Source: an uncultured Prevotella sp. (lineage in GTDB: Bacteria > Bacteroidota > Bacteroidia > Bacteroidales > Bacteroidaceae). Taken from it: a DNA stretch of 14,517 nucleotides. The position numbers and the translations under genes were made by a program. Positions 1 through 7,326 of this stretch are shown here, piece by piece. A model generated the notes under the pieces. The model was not told where the DNA came from and searched no databases. It saw only the letters and a program-made list of their open reading frames with translations. Where the stretch lies: assembly GCA_937877685.1 (NCBI GenBank), contig CALFGU010000049.1:1-14517 (forward strand). Reading direction: 5' to 3'. The stretch's first letter is position 1; every line of letters starts with the position of its first letter.

Positions 1-69
1 CACCCCATCACCACTTCGTGGTCCCCTTCCCCTATAAACAGGGGAAGAGCGCCGTTCGGATGGCATGCC
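1..69. repeat. GC-rich palindromic intergenic repeat at contig start
   Basis: This stretch contains two hairpins: ACCAC-TTC-GTGGT (10-22) and an 8-bp perfect stem CTTCCCCT/AGGGGAAG (26-33 with 40-47, loop ATAAAC). A GGCATGCC palindrome follows at 62-69. It is clearly richer in GC than the sequence after it. Read on the minus strand it gives an open frame from the ATG at 65-67 to the window edge, but the composition looks like an interspersed palindromic repeat and not a gene. The contig beginning inside such a repeat would explain an assembly break. Repeat status is inferred from structure and style; copy number cannot be seen here. Confidence 0.45.
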
Positions 70-79
70 GCATGGTTGT

Positions 80-148
80 TGTACTCAGTTTTCTGTGCTC
101 TAAAACAAGTTGTACTCTGTACTCTGTTATCTGTACTCTAAAACAATT
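80..148. repeat. Two imperfect 31-bp direct repeats
   Basis: Bases 80-110 and 118-148 are 31-bp units agreeing at 27 of 31 positions, separated by TGTACTC. Each has the pattern TGTACTC...TCTGT(G/A)CTCTAAAACAA. They lie just past the batC stop codon, between it and the GC-rich repeat. The A/T-rich, pyrimidine-biased sequence has no coding potential. With only two degenerate units and no regular spacer, it is not a CRISPR array. Confidence 0.6.
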
Positions 149-160
149 TGTATTCTATTA

Positions 161-874
161 TTACCAATATTTTTCGAGTCCTTTTTGACGTCTGTTTTTC
201 ATTGCTTTATCTACTTTTTCCTTAGTGCGCTTTTCTGCTTGCTTGGCAAGGTTAAGTAGTTGTTGCATTTGTTTATCCTCCTTAGGGTCTTGGGGAGTGT
301 CTTGTTGCTTTTGTTGTTCGCCCTGTTCGTTTTGTTGTTGCTCTTGTTGGTCTTGATTGTCTTGCTTTTGTTGCTCATTCTGACTTTGTTGCATGCTGTC
401 TTTAAGCAACTTTTGGCAGAGGGCAAGGTTATAGCGTGTGTTGTCATCATGAGGATTGATGCGGAGCGCTTGTTTGTATTGCTCAATAGCAAGACGAAGG
501 TGTTGTTGACGCTCATATTCCTCAGTGGTTGACATGGCATATGCTTGGAACATATACCCCATGTTATGGTGGGTCATCGCATTAAGAGAGGAGTCAGCGG
601 AACATTCCTTGACTTTTTCGTAATACTCTATAGCGGTCAGTATAGCGGCCAGCTCATTGTATAACCCCAACTGTGTGTTGCCAAGGTTGAACAATGCTTC
701 TACCGATTTTGGATTTTCCTTAAGCACGTTGAGATAATGGCGTTCGGCCTTTTGGAAATCCTTATTTTCAAATGCCTTGTTCCCCTTGTACATGTATTTC
801 CACTCAGGCGTTTGAGCAACGCTGAGGAGGGAGAAAAACAGGAGAATGAGGGTTGATGCAGTTCGTGTATTCAT
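161..874 (-). CDS. batC: BatC-like TPR protein of the aerotolerance operon
   Basis: This 237-residue exported TPR protein is the BatC component of the Bat (Bacteroides aerotolerance) system. It has a signal peptide at about residues 1-20. TPR-like helices follow, the clearest being residues 25-57 and a second unit around 128-155 (AIEQYKQALRINP). A Gln-rich, low-complexity linker spans about 161-195 (27 or so Gln). The basic C-terminus ends in LEKYW, resembling the LEKNW-type end of BatC proteins. It lies 24 nt after batB on the same strand, consistent with one transcript. Its role is probably scaffolding of the membrane VWA proteins in the periplasm. The downstream partners batD/batE are not seen within the remaining 160 bases. 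Family assignment is firm; the molecular role is inferred from the family. Confidence 0.85.
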   Translation of the reverse strand: MNTRTASTLILLFFSLLSVAQTPEWKYMYKGNKAFENKDFQKAERHYLNVLKENPKSVEALFNLGNTQLGLYNELAAILTAIEYYEKVKECSADSSLNAMTHHNMGYMFQAYAMSTTEEYERQQHLRLAIEQYKQALRINPHDDNTRYNLALCQKLLKDSMQQSQNEQQKQDNQDQQEQQQNEQGEQQKQQDTPQDPKEDKQMQQLLNLAKQAEKRTKEKVDKAMKNRRQKGLEKYW

Positions 875-898
875 GAGCGCATTTAGCGTAGGGAGAGG

Positions 899-1906
899 TT
901 ATTCAAATAGATGGAAGCGTTTGTAGAAGGGGAGCACAATGTCGAGCAACAGGAATTCAATGACCAGCAAGAGGAACACTAATATCCCCACGGCTATAAA
1001 TTGCTCGTTGTAAACGGAGTGGGAAGTCTCGGTTGCTACCTGTTGGAATTGCGACAATTCGTTTTGTAATTGCTTGAGTCCCGCATTCGTGTTGTCAATT
1101 AAGAAATATGCTCCACCGCCTGCCGTAGCAATTTCCTTTGCCGCCTTTTCATTGAGACGTGTGCGCACCACTTCGCCAGAGTTATCCGTTAGTGGACCGT
1201 GGGGAGTAGGGATGGTAGCGCCCTGAGGAGTGCCTACTCCTAAGACATACACCTTCATGCCCGCTTTTTTTGCTTCTTCGGCTGCCTCAATGGCACCTTC
1301 TTCATGGTCCTCGCAATCGGTGATAATGAGAATTGCCTTACCCACTTTTTCGTCTGCCGTGAAACTATGCATTGCAAGTTCGATGGCAGAAGCAATATTT
1401 GTGCCTTGAAGCGTAACCATGCCTGGAGACACATTGTCCAGGAAGAGTTTCACCGACACCATGTCACTCGTAATGGGCATTTGGGGATAAGATTCACCAG
1501 CAAAAATGTTTAACCCAATCTTATCCTCACGCATGCGGTCCACTAAGTTATTGACAATCTCTTTGCTTCGTTCCATACGATTGGGAGAAACATCAGTGGC
1601 AAGCATGGAGTAAGAAACATCTAAGGCGATGACTGCCTCAATGCCCTTTTTCGTTTTCACCTCTTTCACCATTCCATATTGAGGGCGCGCAAGCATAATG
1701 ATGGTGAGAATCAAAGCAACGAGAAGAAGTGCAAACTTAAAATGCATTCTTACTGACGAATAGTTGTTTACCAATCGCCAAAATAATTGGGGCGAGGCAT
1801 AGCGCTTAATCCTTCGCTCGGCGTTCCATTGTGTGAAAACGTAGAGCAGAAGGATAGCAAAGGGTATTATTAATAAGTATAGATAATCAGGAGATGCAAA
1901 TCTCAT
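899..1906 (-). CDS. batB: BatB, membrane-anchored VWA protein
   Basis: BatB is a 335-residue von Willebrand factor A protein anchored in the inner membrane. Predicted membrane segments lie at about 6-25, 57-75 and 303-325, with the VWA domain between the second and third. The MIDAS metal site is intact: DVSYS (96-100), the Thr of GTNIA (168-172), and the Asp of TDCED (196-200). The ATG start at 1904-1906 immediately precedes the first membrane helix, as in other BatB proteins. It is a paralogue of the adjacent BatA, with the same layout and length, and lies between batA (94-nt gap) and batC (24-nt gap). BatA and BatB are thought to form part of an envelope complex supporting oxygen tolerance or stress resistance. 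Confidence 0.9.
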   Translation of the reverse strand: MRFASPDYLYLLIIPFAILLLYVFTQWNAERRIKRYASPQLFWRLVNNYSSVRMHFKFALLLVALILTIIMLARPQYGMVKEVKTKKGIEAVIALDVSYSMLATDVSPNRMERSKEIVNNLVDRMREDKIGLNIFAGESYPQMPITSDMVSVKLFLDNVSPGMVTLQGTNIASAIELAMHSFTADEKVGKAILIITDCEDHEEGAIEAAEEAKKAGMKVYVLGVGTPQGATIPTPHGPLTDNSGEVVRTRLNEKAAKEIATAGGGAYFLIDNTNAGLKQLQNELSQFQQVATETSHSVYNEQFIAVGILVFLLLVIEFLLLDIVLPFYKRFHLFE

Positions 1907-2000
1907 ACTTTATTGCATTGAAAAGAGTTGGGTTGTTATATGGAGTGGAAACGGAAATGCGATAGATTCCTTTTCCAAAAAAGGGGCATAGACACTTGAT

Positions 2001-3005
2001 TTACGGAATGCGACGTAGCAACGTAAGGCGGAGTAAGAGTTCGAGAATGAAACTGAGCAATGCCGCTAAAGCGAAGGGTTGGTATGCTTCGTAATATTTA
2101 TCATAATTAGACACCTTAAACTTTGTACGTTCGAGGGTGTTAATATCCGCATAAATTTCTTCTAATTTAGAGGTAGAACCAGCTTCGTAATAGATACCTC
2201 CAGTGACGGCTGCAATTCTTTGAAGTGATTCTGTTTCCATTTTATTTTCAACCTCTCCGCTATAGATTTCACCATTTGAAAGTTGGGCGATGGCTTGCTT
2301 ATAAATGCCTTTCTTACCAAGGGCAATGGTATAAACACGCACTCCTTGTTTTTTCGCAATTTCAGCAGCCATGAGCGGAGAAATGTCACCCGTGTTGTTT
2401 TCGCCGTCTGTAATAAGGATAACGATGCGACTCTTTGATTTACCACTTTCTAAATGTGTCAAAGCACTTGCCAACCCCATGCCAATAGCAGTTCCATCAC
2501 TAATAATGCCATAACTGGGAAGTTCACAACTCACGTTGGGAAACATAGAAAGGAGCATGGAGTGGTTAGTCGTTAAAGGACTATACGTAAATGCTTCTCC
2601 GCTAAACAACGTCAAACCAATATTGTCGTTAGGGCGATTGGCGATAAACTCCGTAGCAACAAGTTTTGCCGCCTCGATGCGATTGGGTTCGAGGTCTTGA
2701 GCAAGCATACTCGGAGAAATATCTATGGCCAACATGATGTCAATACCTTCCCGCTCACTTTCCGTCAACGATTCGTTGGTTTGTGGGCGAGCAAGAATGA
2801 AAATGACTAACACCAGCGTGATGATTCTTAAAACAAAAGGGGCATGCACAAGCATCGTTCGGATGGTGCGCACCTTTGTTTTGACATAAAAACTGGTGGT
2901 GGCGACATTCAAAGTGGGTTGATGCTTCTGCTTAAAAACATACCATGCTATAAGCGGAAGTATCAGTAATAAAAGGTAAAAATATGCTGGATTAGCAAAT
3001 GTCAT
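2001..3005 (-). CDS. batA: BatA, membrane-anchored VWA protein
   Basis: BatA is a 334-residue VWA-domain membrane protein. Hydrophobic segments lie at about 7-24, 55-73 and 311-330. The MIDAS motif is complete: DISPS (95-99), DGTAIG (170-175, supplying the conserved Thr) and TDGENN (199-204). The start ATG at 3003-3005 directly precedes the N-terminal membrane helix (MTFANPAYFYLLLL), the typical BatA/BatB beginning. It lies 53 nt downstream of the BatD-like gene and 94 nt upstream of batB on the same strand. It should act with BatB, the DUF58 protein and MoxR. The separate annotation of BatA and BatB follows operon order and the more canonical MIDAS of this copy. Confidence 0.9.
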   Translation of the reverse strand: MTFANPAYFYLLLLILPLIAWYVFKQKHQPTLNVATTSFYVKTKVRTIRTMLVHAPFVLRIITLVLVIFILARPQTNESLTESEREGIDIMLAIDISPSMLAQDLEPNRIEAAKLVATEFIANRPNDNIGLTLFSGEAFTYSPLTTNHSMLLSMFPNVSCELPSYGIISDGTAIGMGLASALTHLESGKSKSRIVILITDGENNTGDISPLMAAEIAKKQGVRVYTIALGKKGIYKQAIAQLSNGEIYSGEVENKMETESLQRIAAVTGGIYYEAGSTSKLEEIYADINTLERTKFKVSNYDKYYEAYQPFALAALLSFILELLLRLTLLRRIP

Positions 3006-3058
3006 ATCTCAGTTATATATAAGGAATTGAGGCAATCCGTCATGCCTTTGCTTTAGGA

Positions 3059-4126
3059 TTATAAAAAATAGTCAATGACTTCCGTCAGGATGTATCCCAA
3101 GAGGCAGAGAGCAGTGATGGAAAGCAAACCGATGAAGATGAGTTTGGCGATTTTGATGTTGCGTTGTTTAACCTCTCCGACGGTCACAATTTTAACTTCG
3201 GGGCGTGGAAGTTCTGCATCTGAAAGGCGTGTCGTGTTGACATAATCCAAGGCAAGCGCAACGCTTCTGTTAGCTTCGGTAATACTCGTTTGATATTTTG
3301 CAAACTTAACCAAGTCGGCGGTTGTCAGAATTTCCTTTAACTCACGGAGTGCCGTTTCATCATTTGTTTGTGTCAACTTGTTGATAATCTCTTCCGTGGT
3401 TAATTCCTTGGCATTGAACGCAAAGCGGTCCTCAATGTATTTACGAAGTACGTCAGTGATTTTGTCGTAATACACCTTCAGTTCGTCCTCAGTTTCAGGT
3501 TTTTCTGCTTTTATCTTGTCGAAATCAGCGAGTGCTAGTTGGTGAGCGGGTGTAGGGGGAGTGATAACGATGCGTTTGGTCACGGGTTTGTTTTTCTTCA
3601 CATTCTTGTAGAGATACACAATAAGTGCTACTAAAAGAATGTTTAAAACGATGAGCAACCAAAGTTCATAACTCCATTGAAATGGAATACTTACTACGGT
3701 GTAAGGACCTGCAAAATTATTAGCATTCGTTGTGTCAACTGGTACTGAGGTGACTTTTAAACCAATTGTGTTTTCTGCACTTATAGTGTCGTCACCAACA
3801 AGTACGCAAAAGGGTGGGAGTGAGTAGAATGCCGAATCAAAAGAAGTGAGGATATACGTGCGCTCCAGTTGCATTCTTTTATCGGAATTCAACATTGTGG
3901 TGTCTATCTTTCCCTCAGAAATAATTTCCACCCCATTCGTGTAATAGTTTTCTTCATAAGAAGGATATGTCACACTTTGGTCAGCGTCAACAAGCACCGT
4001 AGTCTTAAGCGTGACTTGCTCGCCAATAAGTATGTCTTGTTGTGATATCTCTTGTTCAACTATAACTTGTGAAAAAGCAGATATGGCGTTGAAAAGCAAT
4101 AAGGTATAGATGAGAAATCTATTCAT
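3059..4126 (-). CDS. BatD-like exported protein with two membrane helices
   Basis: This 355-residue envelope protein occupies the position between the DUF58 gene and batA, where Bacteroidota usually carry a BatD-related or uncharacterised protein. A signal peptide is visible at about 1-20 (ending SAFSQ). A beta-rich periplasmic domain follows to about 150, similar in style to the N-terminal domain of BatD (IGEQVTL... then an ERTYILTSFD segment). A membrane helix lies at 154-173, a cytoplasmic helical domain of about 155 residues contains a KITDVLRKYIEDRF-type segment, and a second helix lies at about 329-351. It may link periplasmic VWA modules to the cytoplasmic MoxR/DUF58 pair; that is inference. 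No catalytic motif was recognised. Confidence 0.65.
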   Translation of the reverse strand: MNRFLIYTLLLFNAISAFSQVIVEQEISQQDILIGEQVTLKTTVLVDADQSVTYPSYEENYYTNGVEIISEGKIDTTMLNSDKRMQLERTYILTSFDSAFYSLPPFCVLVGDDTISAENTIGLKVTSVPVDTTNANNFAGPYTVVSIPFQWSYELWLLIVLNILLVALIVYLYKNVKKNKPVTKRIVITPPTPAHQLALADFDKIKAEKPETEDELKVYYDKITDVLRKYIEDRFAFNAKELTTEEIINKLTQTNDETALRELKEILTTADLVKFAKYQTSITEANRSVALALDYVNTTRLSDAELPRPEVKIVTVGEVKQRNIKIAKLIFIGLLSITALCLLGYILTEVIDYFL

Positions 4127-4168
4127 ATTTTTGTGAAATAACCTATTTGTGAGATGAGTGGTTGAGGA

Positions 4169-5041
4169 TTATCTGTGTCTGTTCTTAAATAGGGTTTGAA
4201 GTGGCTTGACGTAATCTTCAGATGTGCTGATTGAGACATAGTCAACCTTCGTTTTCTTGAACAGACGGTCGTGTTTTTCCGCCTCTGAATCCCACCATTT
4301 TTTATGCATCTCTCTTACTTTCTTGGATGAAGTGTCAATTATTACTGTCTGCCCCGTTTCTGAATCTTGCAAATTCATTAATCCAATATTGGGCAATTCC
4401 TTCATTCGTTGGTCATAAACCTTTACCGCAACCACGTCATGCTTATGGGTAGCGATTGAAAGTTGGGTTTCAAAGTTAGGTGAATCTATGAAATCCGAGA
4501 GTACGAATCCAATACAATGTCTGCGCTGAACCTGCATTAAGAATTCAAGACCCACACTGATATTCGTTTGTTGGTGGTCGGGTGTAAAGTCAAGGAGTTC
4601 TCTGATAATATATAAAATGTGTTTGCGTCCCTTTTTGGGTGGAATGTATTTTTCAATCTTATCCGAGAAAAGAATCATCCCCACTTTGTCATTATTTTGT
4701 AGGGCCGAAAATGCTATGGTGGCAGAAATTTCGGTTAATAACTCACGCCCTGTGCGCACTTCCGTGCCAAACTTTGAACTTCCAGAGACGTCAACGAGCA
4801 TCATTACCGTTAATTCGCGCTCTTCTTCGTAAACCTTGATGTGCGGACGGTTTGTGCGTGCCGTTACGTTCCAGTCAATGTCGCGCACATCATCACCAAT
4901 TTGATATTCGCGCACCTCTGCAAATGACATACCTCTGCCCTTGAAGGCAGAGTGATACTCACCCGCAAAGACATTGTTCGTGAGATTGCGAGTTTTTATT
5001 TCAATGCGTCGAACGCGCTTAATGAGTTCTGAAACTTCCAC
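4169..5041 (-). CDS. DUF58 domain protein (MoxR partner, degenerate VWA)
   Basis: This 290-residue cytoplasmic DUF58 protein has the family block at 33-58 (FKGRGMSFAEVREYQ then GDDVRDIDWN). A VWA-like half follows, with DVSGS at 84-88 in the MIDAS position. It has no membrane segments. The start is GTG (5039-5041): an in-frame TAA lies directly before it, and the following residues (EVSELIKRVRRIEIKTR) match the usual N-terminus of this family, so the GTG is well supported. It is 42 nt upstream of the BatD-like gene. DUF58 proteins almost always travel with MoxR ATPases and are presumed to be their substrate or adaptor. The 330-bp gap to moxR is unusually large for such a partner pair. Confidence 0.85.
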   Translation of the reverse strand: MEVSELIKRVRRIEIKTRNLTNNVFAGEYHSAFKGRGMSFAEVREYQIGDDVRDIDWNVTARTNRPHIKVYEEERELTVMMLVDVSGSSKFGTEVRTGRELLTEISATIAFSALQNNDKVGMILFSDKIEKYIPPKKGRKHILYIIRELLDFTPDHQQTNISVGLEFLMQVQRRHCIGFVLSDFIDSPNFETQLSIATHKHDVVAVKVYDQRMKELPNIGLMNLQDSETGQTVIIDTSSKKVREMHKKWWDSEAEKHDRLFKKTKVDYVSISTSEDYVKPLQTLFKNRHR

Positions 5042-5371
5042 TTATGAAAAATGTTTTCAATTGAACTTTTGATGGGTGGTTAAAGTTTGCTTGTATGTTG
5101 TGCCTTAGAGTGGGGTGGAGGTTAAGTTTGAAGCACCGAGAAGAAGCAATTCGCTCTTGTAATCAACTTTTAAGTTATGCCAAAAGAATTGTTCGAATTC
5201 TTATATCTAACTTAGGAAAAACTAAGTCTCAAACATTTTAAATTAAGTCTCAAATAATTTGAAATGTTTGAGACTTAATTTTGAGGTTGATTAAATGCGT
5301 GTTTCCTGAATATGTTGATGCTCATTTTCTTACTCTCCCCTTTCTTGCAAAACATTCAGGAGAAGTGGGCT
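5042..5371. other. 330-bp non-coding gap between moxR and the DUF58 gene
   Basis: No reading frame of note is present on either strand. The gap is AT-rich and is dominated by the long hairpin at 5223-5277. A weaker 8-bp inverted repeat (TCCTGAAT 5304-5311 with ATTCAGGA 5354-5361) lies just after the moxR stop codon. I found no good TAnnTTTG -7 box on the minus strand for a separate DUF58/bat promoter, so it is unclear whether the bat genes read through from moxR or have their own weak promoter here. Confidence 0.6.
5223..5277 (-). terminator. Long hairpin with T-run, possible terminator or attenuator after moxR
   Basis: Bases 5223-5245 pair with 5255-5277: 22 Watson-Crick pairs plus one G-T wobble (5239/5261), with a 9-nt loop. 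On the minus strand the stem is followed by GTTTTTCC, so it has the form of a Rho-independent terminator downstream of moxR. The sequence TAAGTCTCAAA occurs at 5223-5233 and 5244-5254, and its reverse complement at 5267-5277. A second perfect 15-bp stem is therefore possible (5240-5254 with 5267-5281). The two folds exclude each other. The motif recurs in the hairpin at 11080-11121. Confidence 0.55.
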
Positions 5372-6367
5372 TTAGGGCACTTCAATCTTATTCAAAATCT
5401 CATCAATGATGTTGTCAGCAGTAATGTTTTCCGCCTCTGCCTCATAGGTCAAACCAATGCGGTGACGGAGCACATCGTGTGCCACTTCTCTTACATCTTC
5501 AGGGACAACATAACCACGGCGCTTGATGAAGGCGCAAGTGCGTGCGGCAAGTGCGAGATTGATTGACGCACGAGGCGAACCTCCGAACGATATATAATTC
5601 TTAAGTGTGTTCAACTTATATTGCTCGGGGAAACGCGTTGCAAAAACAATGTCTGCAATGTATTGCTCTATGCGTTCGTCCAAATAAATTTGTTTTACCA
5701 ATTCGCGAGCTTCAATAATCTTTTTAATGTCAACTACGGGGAGCGCCTTGGTGAAACTATCGTTAAGATGCGCACGGATGATTTTCTTTTCCTCTTCAAT
5801 AGTGGGGAAGTCAATTAACACTTTCATCATGAAGCGGTCAACTTGTGCTTCAGGAAGCGCGTATGTGCCTTCTTGCTCAATGGGGTTTTGAGTGGCCATT
5901 ACGAGGAAAGGAGAGGGCAGAGCGTAGGTCTTTTCGCCGATGGTCACTTGATGTTCTTGCATTGCTTCAAGCAAGGCACTCTGAACCTTGGCAGGGGCGC
6001 GGTTAATTTCGTCCGCCAAAATGAAATTGGCAAACACAGGACCCTGCTTGACGGAAAACGACTCGCTCTTTGGACTATAAACTTGAGTACCAATTACGTC
6101 AGAAGGCAAAAGGTCAGGGGTAAATTGGATTCGGTTGAACTTAGCGTCAATCAAGTTGGCAAGTGTTTTGATGGCAAGTGTCTTCGCCAATCCAGGAACA
6201 CCTTCTAAAAGAATGTGTCCATCACTTAAAAGACCAATTAACAGAGAGTTAATCAGATGCTTTTGACCAACAATGGTTTTATTCATTCCTGTCATCAAGT
6301 CTGTGATAAAGCCAGTTTGACTTTCGATTAACGCGTTCAATTCGCGTATGTCTATTTGTTGTGACAT
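5372..6367 (-). CDS. moxR: MoxR-family AAA+ ATPase
   Basis: This 331-residue MoxR ATPase heads the Bat gene set. It shows Walker A GVPGLAKT (56-63), Walker B ILADE (116-120) followed by the MoxR-typical INRAPAKVQSALLEAMQE, sensor 1 in ATQNP (158-162), and the conserved QVDRF (175-179). Length is normal for the family. MoxR proteins are chaperone-like ATPases that act on VWA-domain partners; here the DUF58, BatA and BatB proteins are the obvious candidates. It is divergent from the TenI-like gene, with a -7 promoter box (6435-6442) about 70 nt upstream of its ATG. A terminator-like hairpin lies about 95 nt after its stop. Confidence 0.9.
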   Translation of the reverse strand: MSQQIDIRELNALIESQTGFITDLMTGMNKTIVGQKHLINSLLIGLLSDGHILLEGVPGLAKTLAIKTLANLIDAKFNRIQFTPDLLPSDVIGTQVYSPKSESFSVKQGPVFANFILADEINRAPAKVQSALLEAMQEHQVTIGEKTYALPSPFLVMATQNPIEQEGTYALPEAQVDRFMMKVLIDFPTIEEEKKIIRAHLNDSFTKALPVVDIKKIIEARELVKQIYLDERIEQYIADIVFATRFPEQYKLNTLKNYISFGGSPRASINLALAARTCAFIKRRGYVVPEDVREVAHDVLRHRIGLTYEAEAENITADNIIDEILNKIEVP

Positions 6368-6434
6368 GTTGTATAGTGTTGTTTATGAAACTAATTAACG
6401 AGTGAAATGCGGAGTGTTTCTCCTATTTAACGAG

Positions 6435-6442
6435 CAAATTTA
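6435..6442 (-). promoter_or_regulatory. Bacteroidota -7 box for moxR
   Basis: The minus strand reads TAAATTTG, an exact match to the Bacteroidota -7 consensus TAnnTTTG, placing transcription start near 6430 and giving a leader of roughly 60 nt before the moxR ATG. No clean TTTG -33 element is visible upstream. The match is by eye only. Confidence 0.45.
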
Positions 6443-6625
6443 CAATATTAATAATAACCTCAGTCATAAAACGCTTTAAAAAGTAAGCCGTTTTAATATA
6501 TTTTAGCAACTGGAGTGTAAAAAAAACGGGTAAGACGAGATGTCTGTTTGTTAAATTAACAGATAAATAATCATGTGCCCCTTTAATTTTTTTTAATATT
6601 ATAAACAAGCAAACTAAATATATAT

Positions 6626-6633
6626 TATCTTTG
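6626..6633 (+). promoter_or_regulatory. Bacteroidota -7 box for the TenI-like gene
   Basis: TATCTTTG matches the consensus TAnnTTTG exactly and lies 22 nt before the ATG at 6656, so transcription should start near 6638-6640 with a short leader. The upstream sequence is very AT-rich, with a run of T at about 6587-6594, but has no exact TTTG -33 element at the expected distance. The 288-bp region 6368-6655 thus holds two divergent promoters and no supported gene. Confidence 0.5.
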
Positions 6634-6655
6634 CAGAACAAATTAGCATTGTGAT

Positions 6656-7237
6656 ATGAAATTGGTATTAATGTCCACTCCTCAATTCTTCGTTGAAGAG
6701 CATCAAATCTTGACCGCTCTTTTCGATGAAGGGTTGGAATTGGTTCACCTAAATAAGCCGAATTCGGAACCTGTCTTCTACGAACGTCTCTTGTCTTTAC
6801 TCCCCAAGGAGTATCGCAAATTGATGGTTACGCATGATTATTTCTACCTTCAAAATGAGTTTGAGTTAAAAGGTATTCATTTGAGTGAACCAGGTCAAGA
6901 GATTCCTAGTCGTTATAAAGGTTCGGTGAGTTGTACTTGTCATTCATTAGACGAATTGTCAGCAACAAAAAAGGAAAAGGATTATGTCCTGTTGGATGTT
7001 TCTCAGAATGACATGTTGACGCAGATTATTAAAGATTCTTCAATAAGAAAAGGAATCGACAAAAAAGTTTATGCGTTAGGAAATCTGGATTATGAGAGCA
7101 TTGCTCAAATCGTAGATTGCGGTTTTGGGGGAGTAATTCTTCAAGATGCAATATGGAGCAGGTTTGACCTTCACAACACGCAGGACTTTAAGGACTTGAT
7201 TAACCACTTCAGAAAATTACGACGTTTGGTTAACTAA
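6656..7237 (+). CDS. TenI/ThiE-like TIM-barrel protein, function uncertain
   Basis: This 193-residue protein is related to the thiamine-phosphate synthase/TenI superfamily as found in Bacteroidales. Recognisable blocks are the N-terminal strand (KLVLMSTPQFFVEE), EGLELVHLNKP (25-35), the KGIHLSEPG block (72-80, compare the GIHL of TenI/ThiE), SCTCHS (92-97) and the C-terminal ALGNLDYE...CGFGGVIL (140-162). The pyrophosphate and phosphate-binding motifs of true ThiE are not conserved: the usual SPIFDS-type segment reads DVSQND, and the glycine pair of the ALGG motif is GN. No other thiamine genes are nearby. True ThiE activity is therefore doubtful. It is followed 89 nt later by prs. Confidence 0.6.
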   Translation: MKLVLMSTPQFFVEEHQILTALFDEGLELVHLNKPNSEPVFYERLLSLLPKEYRKLMVTHDYFYLQNEFELKGIHLSEPGQEIPSRYKGSVSCTCHSLDELSATKKEKDYVLLDVSQNDMLTQIIKDSSIRKGIDKKVYALGNLDYESIAQIVDCGFGGVILQDAIWSRFDLHNTQDFKDLINHFRKLRRLVN

Positions 7238-7326
7238 TAGCAGAGTGAGTTGTATTTAAACCTACAAACGCTCTCCTCAATTTACTAAGAAATAAAGATA
7301 TAAACTTCAATACTAAATATCAAATT

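Noticed and set aside
65..130. Start of batD on the minus strand (ATG at 65-67)
   Set aside because: The open frame to the window edge is Arg/Ser/Gly/Pro-rich with no signal peptide, unlike BatD, and lies in palindromic repeat sequence.
80..148. Possible CRISPR-like array
   Set aside because: There are only two imperfect 31-bp units with a 7-nt gap that is itself part of the repeat, and no cas genes.
260..532. Leu/Val-rich plus-strand frame resembling a membrane peptide
   Set aside because: It is the reverse complement of the Gln-rich linker of batC; CAA/CAG repeats read as TTG/CTG on the other strand.
6423..6641. 72-residue minus-strand frame upstream of moxR
   Set aside because: It covers the divergent promoter region, consists mostly of AT-rich Leu/Ile/Lys codons, has no recognisable domain, and overlaps both -7 boxes.
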